Shown here piece by piece: positions 48,001-60,471 of a stretch of DNA of 64,000 nt. A program made the position numbers and the translations under genes. The notes under the pieces were generated by a model. The model ran no database searches. It was not told where the DNA came from and saw only the letters and a list, made by a program, of their open reading frames with translations. Within the stretch, counting starts at the first letter, position 1. The number at the start of each line of letters is the position of its first letter. The stretch spans positions 1,009,501 through 1,073,500 of the forward strand of contig JAIVEN010000016.1 in NCBI GenBank assembly GCA_026686845.1, given 5' to 3'. This DNA is from Adenanthera pavonina (taxonomy: Eukaryota; Streptophyta; Magnoliopsida; Fabales; Fabaceae).

Positions 48001-51000
48001 TACCTATCTATCTCACAAATTCCGCAAGACATGAAAGAAACTAATAACTATTATAAACCTCTTTGGGAAGTGCTATGCTCTGATGTTTCAGTCAGTGAGA
48101 TAGACGATGGACTATCTTTCCAGCATTCATTAAGCCATTCGTTGAACATGGTGTTCTTAGTAGCGTGCTTCCATGTGTCCATCATTTTGTTCTGTTCATC
48201 CTGAGTCAGCGCAGAAGTTACCCATGGTAACATTGACTGCAGTACTTCAGCACCAGTAGTTCCAATTATCCGGCCCACGATCTTGTCTTGTTCTTCCACA
48301 GTGAAATGTCTCCCAAACAATGGCCAGAGCTCACGCTCTTCCCTGAAAATATGCTGATCCAGGGTCACCCTTATGGATTTGCACATCCCTTGAAGTTTAG
48401 TCGCTAGCTCATTATACGTTCTGATATTCTCACAAACACTGGCATTAGAAGTTTCAAAATTACTTTTACTTGTATCCCTTGACATATTGAGTGTCAACAA
48501 ACTTTCATGAAGAACAGAAAGCTGAGAAAGAACGCAGGATATATCCTCAAATAATTTTTCTTCCTGCTTATGGTCCAGCATGTATGAATGACTCACATTA
48601 TGAAGTGCCTCTTTGGATTCCAATGCTGGAAATACTATATCATCTTCAGCATTACTGTGAGCTCTATGTAGACCCCATAAAAGACGAAATCTTCCAGTAA
48701 ATTGACGAACAATTGTCTCATCACCATCACTAAGCTTTCCAGATTCAACATCTAAATACTCCAAGTCTTTGCGTATAGCTTTATGGAATTTAAAAATAGT
48801 ATCAATTGGTCTTTCTTCAGAGCTAGCATCACAAGAGTTGTTATCTGTTTCCCATATGAAAAGACTGGAATTAAGAGATGGAGGGGAGGAGCTGAAAGAT
48901 AAGGAGCGTATGGACTTGGTAGTAGAAAGAGAACTCAGCCCCAGATTATTACTGCTTACTCCTAAACCTGGCACACAACAAGACCGAGCACTACAACACT
49001 GCTTCTGGATACTTTCAGTCTCTGAAGTTTCAGAGACATCGCCATTCTTGCTGAACTTCAATATGCTTTGCTTGACAGGTCTTTTGTTCTCGTTTGATTC
49101 AGCTGATAATGAGCAACCATTAGCAGATAATGCAGAAGCACAAGCACAAGCACAGGATGACTGAACACAATTCTCTTCGATATCAGCAAGTTTTTTAGCA
49201 GGACAGCAAACTGATGCACTTGAAGACAAGCACAGACCCTCCTTACGAGCCTTGCAAGCCCAACCACAGAACAGTGTGACTAAAGCAGAATCTGTTGGAG
49301 GAGCTGGAAAAGGTTGACAGAGTGTCAGGTTAAAAACAGAAAAAGAAACAAAAATAATTATTTCTTTTAGCAATGGAAAACTTAAAATAGACACATAACC
49401 AGCTAGTTGCATGTTTCTCAAAAACATCTTTGCTTCGTCTTCAGTTAATGATCCTACCAACCATGGCAGGACACGTTCAATCAATTTCAGAGGCATCATG
49501 CACAAGCTTTGATACAGAAGTTCACGTTGTCTTTTGAAGCTGAAGTGCTTTCGAGCAAGTGGAAGAACCTACAGATGAGAGGAATTAAGCACAAACTTTA
49601 AAATATAATAAATGCAGCTTTAATATCGAAACATTCTTGCAAAGACTCATGCAGTGGACTAAAGAAGCAAAAAACTTCACATGCTACACTTTTTGAGAAG
49701 AAAATGCAAATTTAACCATATTCATCAACCTCTGACAAGCTAAAAGGTAACTTAGCACATGTCACACACAGATCCCAGGATTAAGTAAACTTTCCTCTTG
49801 CAGGTTAACATTATACTTGCCAATATCTCACAGTAGCCAATCTCAAAAAAATTATTGCTTGAACAATGCCCACCTGAACTTCTTCATTGTGGAAATGCCC
49901 CTGTATGGTTTCCATTATATGATCAGCATATGAGCATAACTTGGAATAAAATTCAGCTTCTGAACTCGATGTTGCTCCTTCACTCTGAATACGTTCAATC
50001 AAACACCGGAAGTCATTAAATTGGCTTTCTTCTTCAGCATGCTCCTGAAAGAAAGAAAGTTCTCCATCTACAGCTGGAAATATAACCTCGTCCTCAGCAA
50101 TACTGCATCCAAAGAAATGATTGATTCTTCAGATAAACAAGGTAAGTGTTTACCATCCAAGCAACATCATTCTTTAAGCATTTCTTGTTGTACATGTCTA
50201 ACACTATATAAAGAGTAAAACACAAAGAAGAGGGAACAACAACATCATGCACATGGACCCAAGCGAGGGGGAAACTGAACAGATGAGTTGTAAAAGTAAA
50301 ATAGGTTGAAAAACAAAGAAAAAAGTCTACAGGAATGCACAATAGGGATTCTTTTAATTAAGAAAATGTAGCATGCTTCCACGAGGCTGAATATGGTAAA
50401 ACAATGTTAAGATGATACCTGTGAAATATGCAAACTTCAGCAATAAACTGCAACCTTTCATTAAAAGCTGACAAATTAGTGAAATTCCCGGAAAGTTGTA
50501 TCTTTCTGGTCTCCACTGCTATCTCTCTTAACTCTTTTTTGATCGCATTATGCCAGAGCAATATTTCATCTATAGGATGTGTTCCAGTGGCATCAGAAAA
50601 ATCTAGAATAGATTCAGAATATTTCCTTTTCCCAGTTGTTGCAGAGTCACATGCACAGTCTGCTTTCCCAATTGGATGGGATAATGGGCTAGGACTACAT
50701 CGAACATGAGAATGATCTACACAACTTTCAACTGTGTTAGCACCACTTCTACCTTCCATCCAAGTGAAAATAACCTTCAATACAGAAGAACAGCGGTAAG
50801 ATGCATTCCCATGACATAAATGCCTATATAGAGTAAGTCTGTGATTTCAACCAACACACTCCAAAAGGGACAGAACCTCATGGCGGGGGAGGAAAAAGTA
50901 GCATTATCAAATAAATGGAAACAACAACAATCTGAAGCAGCAGTTGAAACCAATACCTTTTGGAGAAGCTTTTCCTCCGGCACTATCTTGCTTAAGCACT

Positions 51001-53907
51001 TCTGCAGACCGTTAGATTCATCTGGTGATATAGATGTTGAGAGCCAGGGAAGAAACTCTGTCATTGTATTGACAGGAATACTGCACAGAAACTGCCAAAC
51101 TAGAGATGCCTGTTCTTCTATTGAGAACTTCTCAATAAGCAATGGAAATACCTGATATAATCCGTAAAGAAAATCAGTCACATCCAGAACAAAAAACCAT
51201 TTCCCAAATTTAGGGCAATGACACATTGTTCCTGTAATAAATTCTTTACAACACCAGCTTCATAAACAGATTTCTGTATTTTGAAAAGTCCTTGAATGGG
51301 GCCAGACTTGAAAATATGTTAATGTGTGATGGATGAGGAAACCTCCCCAAAAATGCTAATTATTGAAGTGGGAAAACCAACCCACTTAAATACCCAAAAA
51401 AGCATCTCATACTACTCATATGAGACTTATTACAATCACAATAAACGAGGGAATAAAATGGGAAATAAATTATTGACTTTATAGCACATCATCACCATGT
51501 GAATCATATGTGATTTAAGAGGGAATAACACAAGGGATTCCAGCATTTTTCATTTGAACAATGATATATATTTATATAATTTAGCTTTCTAGATCAAAGG
51601 CTTGAAAACACATGATAACTTCTACTGATTTGGCGATTGAATTTTCAATACCCTGTGCAATCTAAAGATCCTCAAGCTAACATCTCCCATATTGGTAACC
51701 TCCATATAAGTAAAAATATGGGGGAAAAACAAAAAGTATGATGTGATTCAAAAGGTTTGCAAGCAGATATTCATCAGACAAAAAGACAATTTATATATTA
51801 TTTCTCATACTTGATAATGTAATTAAGGAGTTAGTGAGTGAATTAATAGTTGACAGGTTACATATTGCTTTTGCTGAATCACAAGATAAAGTCCATGTGG
51901 GTTAGGTTAGAGATATTATTCTCCGCATGAATATTGAATCCAACAAGTATGCCAAGGAAAAATCATCCAGTATACATCAAACACTGCTATAATTTTTATA
52001 TTTATATCTAGTCACTTTGGCATTTAGCTTGCCATATCCTAAAAGTGAATAAAAATACATGGTGCATCTTAACATTATCTTTGTATTTTCTCGTTCTATG
52101 AGTCCAAGTGGAATACAAGGGAAAAAGATATAGAAGATATATATACCTGCTCCTCTTCCTTAGCCATGTGTTGATTAACTGATGTCTGCAGAGCTCCCGT
52201 GCAAGATGCTAACTCCTTTGAAAAACTTTCATCATTTTGGATGGTAGAATTTAGCAGCTCAAATAGATGATCAAAGAGATTGCTTTCACCCTTATGTTCA
52301 AGAGAATATGTCTGTGCCACATTCTTCACACGAATATCAAGAGCAGGAAAAATCACCTACATGTCCAGAATATATTTCCCTCAGAAGTTTGGAGCACAGT
52401 AGAAAAACAAAAGCAATAATGCCAAATGAAATAAAAGACGCTTCAGGAAAGTAGGCAGGTTCCACACATTAAGCATATACGACTAAATCCACACACAACT
52501 GGGCAGTGGACTCTATCAAGAAAGCTGTAAAATTTCCACAGAAAGACAAATCCGAAACAAGGGGAAGCTTTGATAATTTAAATTTGAAGTTGGCAATGTT
52601 TCCCATGCTTCGAAAGACTAGCAGTAAGACATACCATCAAAATGTGTTGGGTGTTCCACCAGCTGATTATCAACTACATTAAGTTACCTTCTTATAACCT
52701 CAATGTAGTCATAAATCAGTATTCATTCTGTTTCATGGTAGCCAATTATAGAGAAAAAACACCACACTGATGTTTTTACTTGGTGATAGCAAATACCAAA
52801 AGGTCTTTCCCATGAAATATGGTGGTCGACACTGTAGATTCAAGGACACTAAAAGCGCTTGTAATTTTCATTGAAGCACAGATCAGGAAAGGAACCATAT
52901 TTGGATATTGTCACCAATTCTTCTTCGAAGGTCAATGATGATGATGAAGACGAAACAGTCTAATTAAATAGGAAACCCTGCTTATAGTAAGAAAATTATA
53001 TCCGATGTTTCAATTGTCAATTGTTTAGGCCTTTTAACTTAGCTTCTTCAAAAAACTAAATAATGAAGAAAATTGATTTCCTTTTCCCCAAAACAAGAAA
53101 CGATAGGGACATTGTAACACAAACAAAATACGTAATACAATTTTAAGTGTTCTGTTTGCTGTTTCACGTAGTATTTGATACAGCTGTGGCTTTTACGTAT
53201 CTGTGTTTCATAGCTTTCGGTGAGAGTAACAGAAGATAAAAGCCAAAACCCATAATGAAAAGAGTTTAGAAATAAAAGCAAAAGTAATTACGAATTTGCT
53301 CCCGTTTGTTCTCCAGGTAGAGAAGAGGAGAGCATAAGTTTATGCTAATAATAAAAGCAGAGCCATGTTACAGTGACCAAGAATCAGACCCAGACCTAAA
53401 ATATCCTAAAAGGAAAAGAACGCCATTTCTTCGTCGTCGAAAGATGCAGTTAGTCAACATGTGGCCGAGAAATTTCCGATTCTAAAACATTGCCAACACT
53501 AAGAAAAATCGATTATGCAGTTCCATGACAAATAGACTCGAAAATTTTCATTTCAACATATGGATAGTGGACAAGGAATCCAAAAACTGCACCTCATCTT
53601 CAGCATTGGAATGGTGACTATAAATGGATCTAACGAAATGATAGCGCTCGAAGAGGGGCTGAATATCAGAGCGATTGCCCGTTGCAAATGCCAGAGCTAA
53701 TCGGTGAAGAGCATCAAGCTCATTTCGAATCGCCTTATGAAAGAATAAGAAAATTAAGATTGGGGAGTCCAATTCAGAGCAGTTGAAGGCACCATTGGAG
53801 ACGGAGGGCGAAGGCGAGGAAGAATCGACCTTATTGACAGAATTGGAAAGCACGGCCACTCCTCCGCCCCGCTCCAAGTGCTGCAGTCCCGTTAACGGCG
53901 TCGCCAT
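45083..53907 (-). CDS. BTS: BRUTUS: haemerythrin-domain RING E3 ubiquitin ligase (iron sensor)
   Basis: Fourteen exons join in frame to 1249 aa: 53907-53593, 52356-52147, 51151-50957, 50774-50419, 50102-49874, 49568-49400, 49303-48059, 47970-47799, 47672-47451, 47379-47242, 46956-46722, 46589-46530, 45745-45674 and 45214-45083. Three haemerythrin (HHE) iron-binding domains start near residues 48, 306 and 656, each with the pattern FHKAIR/WHNAIK, then HSNAEDE/HSIAEDE and VIFPALD-type motifs. The C terminus carries a CHY zinc finger (GCEHYKRNCKLRAACC, about 1004-1018), a CTCHY finger (about 1084-1130), a RING-H2 (about 1133-1174, CPICC to CPICSKSL) and a zinc ribbon (about 1207-1245). Length and order match Arabidopsis BTS, about 1250 aa. 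BTS binds iron and ubiquitinates bHLH factors that drive the iron-deficiency response, in the nucleus. Intron 1 is the longest, 1236 bp. No lesion was seen. Confidence 0.95.
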
Positions 53908-54259
53908 GCTCTTCTTTGTCTCTGTGAATCCTTTTGCTGGACCTTCTTCGGTCCTTTATTTCCCGGGGAATTTCTCTGTCTAGCTCTCTTGGTCGCCGTC
54001 GCCGAAGTTTGGTGGCTGAAACAAAATGGGAAGGAAAGAAGGAGAGTTTCTATGTAGTTGTAGTTCAAGTTTCGTTTCTCTCTCTAAATCTTTCTATGCG
54101 TTGGTGCTTAGCATGCTTAGGATTGTTATGAGACGGAAAAATATTATTATATTGAATTGAATGGGTTGGTGATTTGGTTGGGTAAGCGGATGCAATTGGT
54201 TGGCGATAAGAGAACCTGGTTTCCAAGAGCGAGCGCCAAGTTTACTACTTGGGCTAGTC

Positions 54260-54322
54260 CACGTGGCTCAAACGTGCCACGTAGGAAGATGATGTCATAT
54301 ACTTCCGTTGCCTAAGCACGTG
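54260..54322. promoter_or_regulatory. G-box/ACGT cluster upstream of BRUTUS
   Basis: Two palindromic CACGTG boxes (54260-54265 and 54317-54322) and two further ACGT cores (54272-54275 and 54279-54282, the second in GCCACGTAG) occur within 63 bp, about 350-415 bp upstream of the BTS start codon. GATGTCA at 54291-54297 resembles a bZIP half-site. bHLH factors such as ILR3 and its partners bind such boxes in iron-regulated promoters. Confidence 0.55.
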
Positions 54323-55341
54323 ACTTAAGGTGGCGCCCTATCTTTTGCTTTTCTTTCATTTCTTCTTATTCTAAATTTAGCATTTGCAGTTTAGTTTAAT
54401 CTCAATCTCAGTTTCCATAATCAACAAAAATTCAATTCAATCAATAAATTTATAAATCATTAAGATTCCTCGATCGTTATTAAATTTATTGGTTGCCACT
54501 ATTTGTTTTTTCATTTGCTGAAAATGAAAGGAGAGGAGAAGGGTTAAATAGAGGCCAAGTTCATAACGAAAAGTAAGCTCCTGTTGATGATCGAAGCAAA
54601 AAAAGATTTGTATGGTTATGTTTGATTGATAAATAAATAGTTGGCGCTGGTTCAAAAAGATCTCCAAAAATAAAAATGTCAAATTGAATTTAGTGATAAC
54701 GAAATATGAATGTATAGCAGTTGAAAAGGAACACCAAAAGACAAATAGGGAGGGTGAGAAAATAGCGTTATGTACGTGGGTTGTTCCTCCTATGCTCGTA
54801 AGTTGTTGGGCCATTCTGATAGATTTTTTAATATTAAAAAATGGAAAGAGGCAAAAAAAACAAGGGTGAAAGGAAAACAAGAGTTGCTATTTGTTTAATT
54901 AATGAATAATGAGGTGTGACAAAGACAAATAATGGATAAGTATATATATATGTATATATATATTAAAAGGGGAAACAAAGAAAGAAAAAATGTGGTGAAT
55001 AAAGTCAGTATGTTGTTGAGTAGGGGGAGTCATAGTCAAGAGATTAATATAGAAAAAGAAGAGGGAGGGAAGAAAAACACATGGGAGGCACGAGCAGAGT
55101 GTGGCATGGATGAGTTGGCATATGTTTATCCCTCTCTTGCCTTCCACCTACACATTCCTCTCTTCTTTTTCTTCTCCTGATTCCCATCAAAATGGTCTCC
55201 TTATACACATCTATACTTATTCTTCATGAGTTTTACAAATATATATATATATATGGCTTCGTAATTAAAAAAAGATTAACGTACGTAGCTTTCGGCTTTT
55301 AATTTACTGTATTCCTGGTAATTTAATTCGCACCCACTTTA

Positions 55342-55348
<7 letters not shown>

Positions 55349-55379
<31 letters not shown>
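55349..55379. repeat. (TA)n microsatellite
   Basis: About fifteen uninterrupted TA units, the longest simple repeat in the window. Confidence 0.9.
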
Positions 55380-55382
<3 letters not shown>

Positions 55383-56174
55383 GCTGTCCTGTCCTTTTAC
55401 CCCAAATGGATCGACTACGTGCGGTTCGGTTTCATTCCCGACTCTGTCGTTTTTTGAATCTTCAACCTTTTAATCCTTCCCACTTAAGTTGGGGATTCCT
55501 TATCCACTTCTCCTTTATGTTCACTCCTAAACTACCTCATTATTTTTTATCCCATTTCATCACTCACTAATATACTAGTATTATATATATCTACCACTGT
55601 TGCCGTGTAGTATAATATTATTGCTTCTCTCCCACTTACTGGGGCAGGTAGGTTGCATTAAATGGTGTTCCATGACGGCAAAGTTAATTGGGATGAGATG
55701 ATTTACTTTTCCATGGTTGGGGTATTTGAAGCAACTGAGGCCACATCTTCATGCAGATATATAGAGAGTGATCAGTGATGTGATATATATATATATATAA
55801 CTGCATTAATTTGTCCCTCATGCGCATTCAAAAGGAACATATATAGCAATCAAGCGTATTAAATAAGGGAGTAAGGATGATCTGTTCAACTTTTTCAGTT
55901 TCTAGAGAATGACAAGGGTGAAGCTAATTAATCCAGAATCATATGGTACATGCCCACTAATGGGACCAACAAGGGCGAGGACTTTACACTAGTGTGTTGT
56001 CTGCATTAGATGAACGATGCTCAGAATTTCCAGGAGAAATTTCGAAAACCTCTTGTTTATGAGTGGAATGATAATGATTATGCAGTTTAAAATTTTATAT
56101 TTTATATTTTTTCATGTTCTTCCATATACTAATTACTAATGCACACACTTATTCTCCAAATACATAATTGGACA

Positions 56175-56597
56175 CTTAGGGCTCGTTTGATTCATTTATA
56201 GCCCCCATGTAAAGATAATATGCTTTATATCACTTGAGTTTTGAGCATTTTGTTTGACATTTCACATGTGATCCAGATTACTTAAATGATTCTGTAGAAG
56301 TGATCTGGATTACATAACATTTTGCATGTGAATGTCTTTAAATAGGTGTAATGAGATATAAAAAGATATTAATACCCTTATAAAAATAAATGTTGACAAA
56401 TTCACTTCTAGAGCTAAGGGCAGTAAGATTATTTCACTTCTATTCTTATTTTTTTAATATAAAAAATTAATATCATTACATCATTATTTATATCCTACAA
56501 AATAAATTCACATTTAATCACTATCACATCACATTACATTACATCCCATTACATTACATTACATTACTCTCATGAATTGAACCAAACGGACCCTAAG
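56175..56597. mobile_element. MITE with terminal inverted repeats, superfamily unresolved
   Basis: Left end CTTAGGGCTCGTTTGATTCA; the right end, reverse-complemented, is CTTAGGGTCCGTTTGGTTCA, with 17 of 20 bases identical. The flanks ATTGGACA (56167-56174) and ATTGGCTA (56598-56605) match at six of eight bases, which would fit a decayed 8-bp hAT target duplication; however, the GGGTCCGTTTGG core also resembles Harbinger termini. The 423-bp interior has no ORF of note. Confidence 0.6.
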
Positions 56598-56605
56598 ATT
56601 GGCTA

Positions 56606-59178
56606 TTATGGTGTTGGAGACTAGTTAAATTCAATCCCCAATCAATTAATAGATAGTATAAAATGTAGAGGCAGTCACTCTATTTTTTAAAAGATATTAA
56701 TAATATAACTCTTTTCTAAAATTTCTTACAATCTACTTAAATCCACATATATTTGCACTTAATTAATAAAAAATAGAGGTGGGAAAACAAATGAACCCAC
56801 CTCATACAGGATGGCCCATAAATGGATTGTATATAAAATGGACTGGTTTGTGTCAACCTATTTTTTTGATGGGTTGGGAAAACCTAACTTAGCCCATCAG
56901 TGGTGGGTTGATAAGTTATACGAGTCAACCAGCTAAATCATAAATAGATATATATATTTTCAAAATTTTTTAACATAAATAAATCTAATTTTTTTAAAAA
57001 TTGGATAAAAAATTATTTTTTGTAATCCTATGTTAACAAATGTATGATGAGTTACACACACATATAGTAATATAAGTTTTTATGTCAAAACATTAGTTTA
57101 AGATTCAATGGTTCAACCAGAATTAAACTGGTGGAAAAAAATTTAATAATAGTTTAATTTTATATATTAATAAGTTTCACAACATAATATTAAAATCTAA
57201 ATAAGTTAATATCCATTTATAATTATATTTTGAATTCAAAATAGTCAATTAATATTCTATTTTCATATTATTTGTTAAGTAAATTTATCATTATTAATAA
57301 TTATGTATTATAATAATGGTTATACGATATTATGATATAGAAATAAAAAAAATTATACAAAAAATAATGCTACTTAATACTAAAAATATTGTTATTCTAT
57401 TTTTAAAATAAAAAAATTAAAAAATAAATTGAACCGGTTTTGTACCAGTTCGACTATTTTTTTTTATTTTGAAAACAAGCAGTCAAGATATGTGACTGAA
57501 CCAAATCAAGAACCGATGCTCGATCCTATTGGTCAAACCGATTAGTTGAGTTTGGTTTTTTGAACCATAAAGTTAACAATTTGATGAAAAATATGTTATT
57601 ATTATTTATAATAAGGGATTTTTTAAATTTTTGCTTATTCTTTAATTGCATTTCAGTGATTTTTTCTTAATGTCATTAATTATCTAGTTTTTTGATGTGT
57701 TTTTATAGTTCATAAAGTATTTTTTTTTTCATTTTGAACTTACTTTAAATTTTTCTTTTTTTCATTAGCGCATATTAAAAGTCAAAAGAGAAAGGATCAA
57801 CTCATATAACTCATAACTCATAAGTTAATCCGTTTAATCCACAGAATATATGATTTGGGTTAATTATAACCCGTTGTAAATAGATTACATATTTTGCAAC
57901 TTAATTCACACTTTTTCATAGGTTAAACGAGTCAATCCACGAATTAGATCATCTACTTCTCATTATGAATCAAAAGTTTCTCTTCGTCAAAATATGTGTC
58001 CTTTTATTTAATTAAAAAAATGCACGTGCCCTATCTTTAGTCTCATACAGTAATTAGTATAAAATATAACAATCATAGCAAATCACAAAATTTATAAATA
58101 ATTAAAATAGCACTATTTATTTTTCACTCTACATGTAATGTAGTATATGATTTTAATAGAATATCTATTTGTTCTAATTGCAGTGCGTTTTTTAAGTAAT
58201 GTGCCACCCTAAAGACCTAACAACTAAACCATCAATCTATTTATATTTATATTTATCAAGAAAAACACTCTTTATTAACACGTTAAAACAGCTATAAATA
58301 GTGCCCATCCATCTTTTCAAAATTGTATTAAAAAATAAAAACTATAAATTTTAAATTGTAATTTTTTAATAAAAAATATCCATTGATCCTTAACTTCATG
58401 ATCTTAACTATTCCAATTAAAAAAATGTAAATGGTAAACTTCTACAACCATTATCTTCATTTTAAATTAACTCATTTATTATTATGTAACGCCACACAAT
58501 GATCTTAACCGTTTTAATTACAAAATGTAAATAGTCAACTTCCATAAAAAAATTCCATGCCTATCATTTTTATTTTAGATAATTTATTTCTATGCCATTA
58601 TGTTTATTTTAAATTATTTATTTGTACGAGTTTTTTGGTTAAATATTTGCTTGATTTTAAATTCAGCTGTCGATTTTTTTTTTCAAACACCATAAATTAT
58701 AAATAAAATTCTAACTGCCCACGTTTTCAAAATTTATTATTATTCCCATAATCTTTATAAATCATTATTTATTATAATTTAAATAATAACCCATTATCTT
58801 TATTTTAAGTTTTAAATTAATTTATTTATATGCCATCATCTTTATTTTAAATTAATTTATGCGTATCATTTTCTTGGTAAATATTTGTACAATTTTAAAT
58901 TTAATTTTAGCTTTTGTTCTTCTTCCAGCATTATAATTATAAGTTATAAATAAAATTATAAAAAATTATTGTATCACAAATATATATATATTTTATCAGG
59001 TATCACAAATATATATTTGATTCCTTTGTAACTGTTCAAATATCTTTAATGGGAGTTTTTACTCTTTCAAATATGATAACTGGAATTATTTTTAAATAAA
59101 AACCCATGATCAAAACCCACGTCTATCCGTCCTCTCTCCTTTCAATTCATTATCCTCTCCCTGCTCCCACAGTCAATG
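56606..59178. other. Degenerate repeats, no gene
   Basis: From about 56774 a sequence starting TAGAGGTGGGAAAAC, with several GGGTT/CAACC words, extends to about 57960 and looks like an old DNA element; a second GGTTCAACC/GAACCGGTT-type repeat appears nested at about 57100-57580. From 57980 to 59100 the DNA is very AT-rich with repeated TTTATTTTAAATTA-like phrases. Ends could not be fixed. Confidence 0.4.
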
Positions 59179-59186
59179 GTTTGCAG

Positions 59187-59735
59187 TAAGGGTGTTCAAA
59201 ACCAAACAAAACCGACCAGACCGAACCGAACCAAACCAAACCGACAAAAATCGATCCAAACCGAATTGAAATGAGATCTATTCGGTTTTTTTCTTTTTAG
59301 AACCGACTCGGTTTGGTTTGATTCGATTTTAGTGCAACGAGACCTGAACCAAACCGAACCACATCTGATAACTATATTATAATAAATTATAACATATAAA
59401 TTTACCCAATTACTCATAATCACACCTATTTTATTTCACTTTTGTAATATTTATAATGTATAGTGGTTAATAAATTATTTAGATTTAATTTGTGTTTAAA
59501 ATATATATATATATGTAACCTATTTAATTTAATTTTTGAAAAATGATGCTATTTAAAAAAAAATTTGAAAAACATGAACCAAATCTGAACCAAACCGAAC
59601 CAAACCGATTATTAAACCAAACCAAACCGATTAAAATTTAAACCGATAAGGTTCCAAAAATAGACAAACCGATTGGTTTGGTTTGGTTCGGGTTTTGCTC
59701 AAAACCGAACCAAACCACACCCTTGAACACCCTTA
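59187..59735. mobile_element. hAT-type non-autonomous element with perfect 8-bp target duplication
   Basis: Perfect 13-bp terminal inverted repeats, TAAGGGTGTTCAA at the left and its reverse complement at the right, are flanked by identical GTTTGCAG copies (59179-59186 and 59736-59743). An 8-bp duplication is the hAT hallmark. The 549-bp interior consists largely of AACCGAACCAAACCG-type subterminal repeats in inverted arrangement and encodes no transposase, so it would depend on an enzyme in trans. Confidence 0.85.
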
Positions 59736-59745
59736 GTTTGCAGTA

Positions 59746-59787
59746 CATTCTTCACTCCACCTCTCACATTCTTCACTCCACCTCTCA
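59746..59787. repeat. 21-bp tandem duplication
   Basis: CATTCTTCACTCCACCTCTCA occurs twice in direct succession, with no mismatch between the copies. It lies in the short unique-looking stretch between two hAT elements. Confidence 0.85.
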
Positions 59788-59820
59788 ACCTTAACCCACG
59801 CCTCTTACATCTGTTTGTAA

Positions 59821-60463
59821 CAGGGATGGAACCAGAAAAAAAAAAATCCAAGGGGTTGAAAGTTATAAACATTAAAATTATTATTTTAAATATTTTTAAA
59901 AATAAAAATATATTATAATTAAAAATAAAATAAATATAATTATATAAGAAATGTTAATGTCTTGATATGAAATATAGAGTTGATAAATATTATTAGATGG
60001 TAAAATTATATTAATTGGTTTTTAATTGAATATAAACAATAAAATTAACTGAAAGCTAATTTTTATTCATTATCAAATAATTTTATAATAGGTTGAAAGT
60101 ATGATTAAATAAATAAATAGAATTTTACAAAAAGGGGGAGAATGAGAGTGAAAAGTATATTACTAGTCATTCCTAAAAAGTAAATATAAAAATTTTCTTA
60201 ATACCTTTAAAATGTGTTATTATATTTTTATATGATAAATTTAAAAAATAAGTATGATTTTGATTGAAAGTAAATTTAAAACTTCAAAACAATAAAAACA
60301 ATTGATATAAAATTTCTGGAAGTGGGGGGTGAACATAAAATTTTAGGGGGGAATACATAATTTTTAACAAAAATTAAGATTTTTTCAACACATTTTACGT
60401 ATAAATAAGAGTATTAGGGAGGCGACCGCCCCTAAAACAGAACATTTAGTTTTGTCCCTCCCT
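59821..60463. mobile_element. Second hAT-type non-autonomous element
   Basis: The left end is CAGGGATGGAACC; the right end, reverse-complemented, begins AGGGAGGGAC. The flanks share GTTTGTAA (59813-59820 and 60464-60471), an 8-bp target duplication; boundaries can slide by one base because of a shared C/G. The interior, 643 bp, is AT-rich with no transposase. The GGGCGG(T)C-type words near the right end fit the common CAGGGGCGGA hAT family. Confidence 0.75.
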
Positions 60464-60471
60464 GTTTGTAA

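Larger units (their letters stand above)
53908..56174. other. BRUTUS promoter and intergenic repeats
   Basis: The first 500 bases are the BRUTUS leader and promoter. Beyond, AT-rich DNA has (TA)n runs near 54943-54962, 55238-55254 and a long one at about 55349-55379. No gene was seen on either strand. Confidence 0.45.

Noticed and set aside
48769..49164. Plus-strand frame of 131 codons inside BRUTUS
   Set aside because: It is antisense to the large BTS exon 7 and has no recognisable domain.
55060..55170. Possible miR482-like precursor (CTCTTGCCTTCCACC with an upstream GGCACGAG)
   Set aside because: Only about 13 bases pair before the stem fails, and the mature-like sequence has insertions relative to the family.
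59196..59423. Minus-strand frame rich in RFGLVRFGL
   Set aside because: It is translation of the GGTTTGGTTCGG-type repeats inside the hAT element, not a protein.
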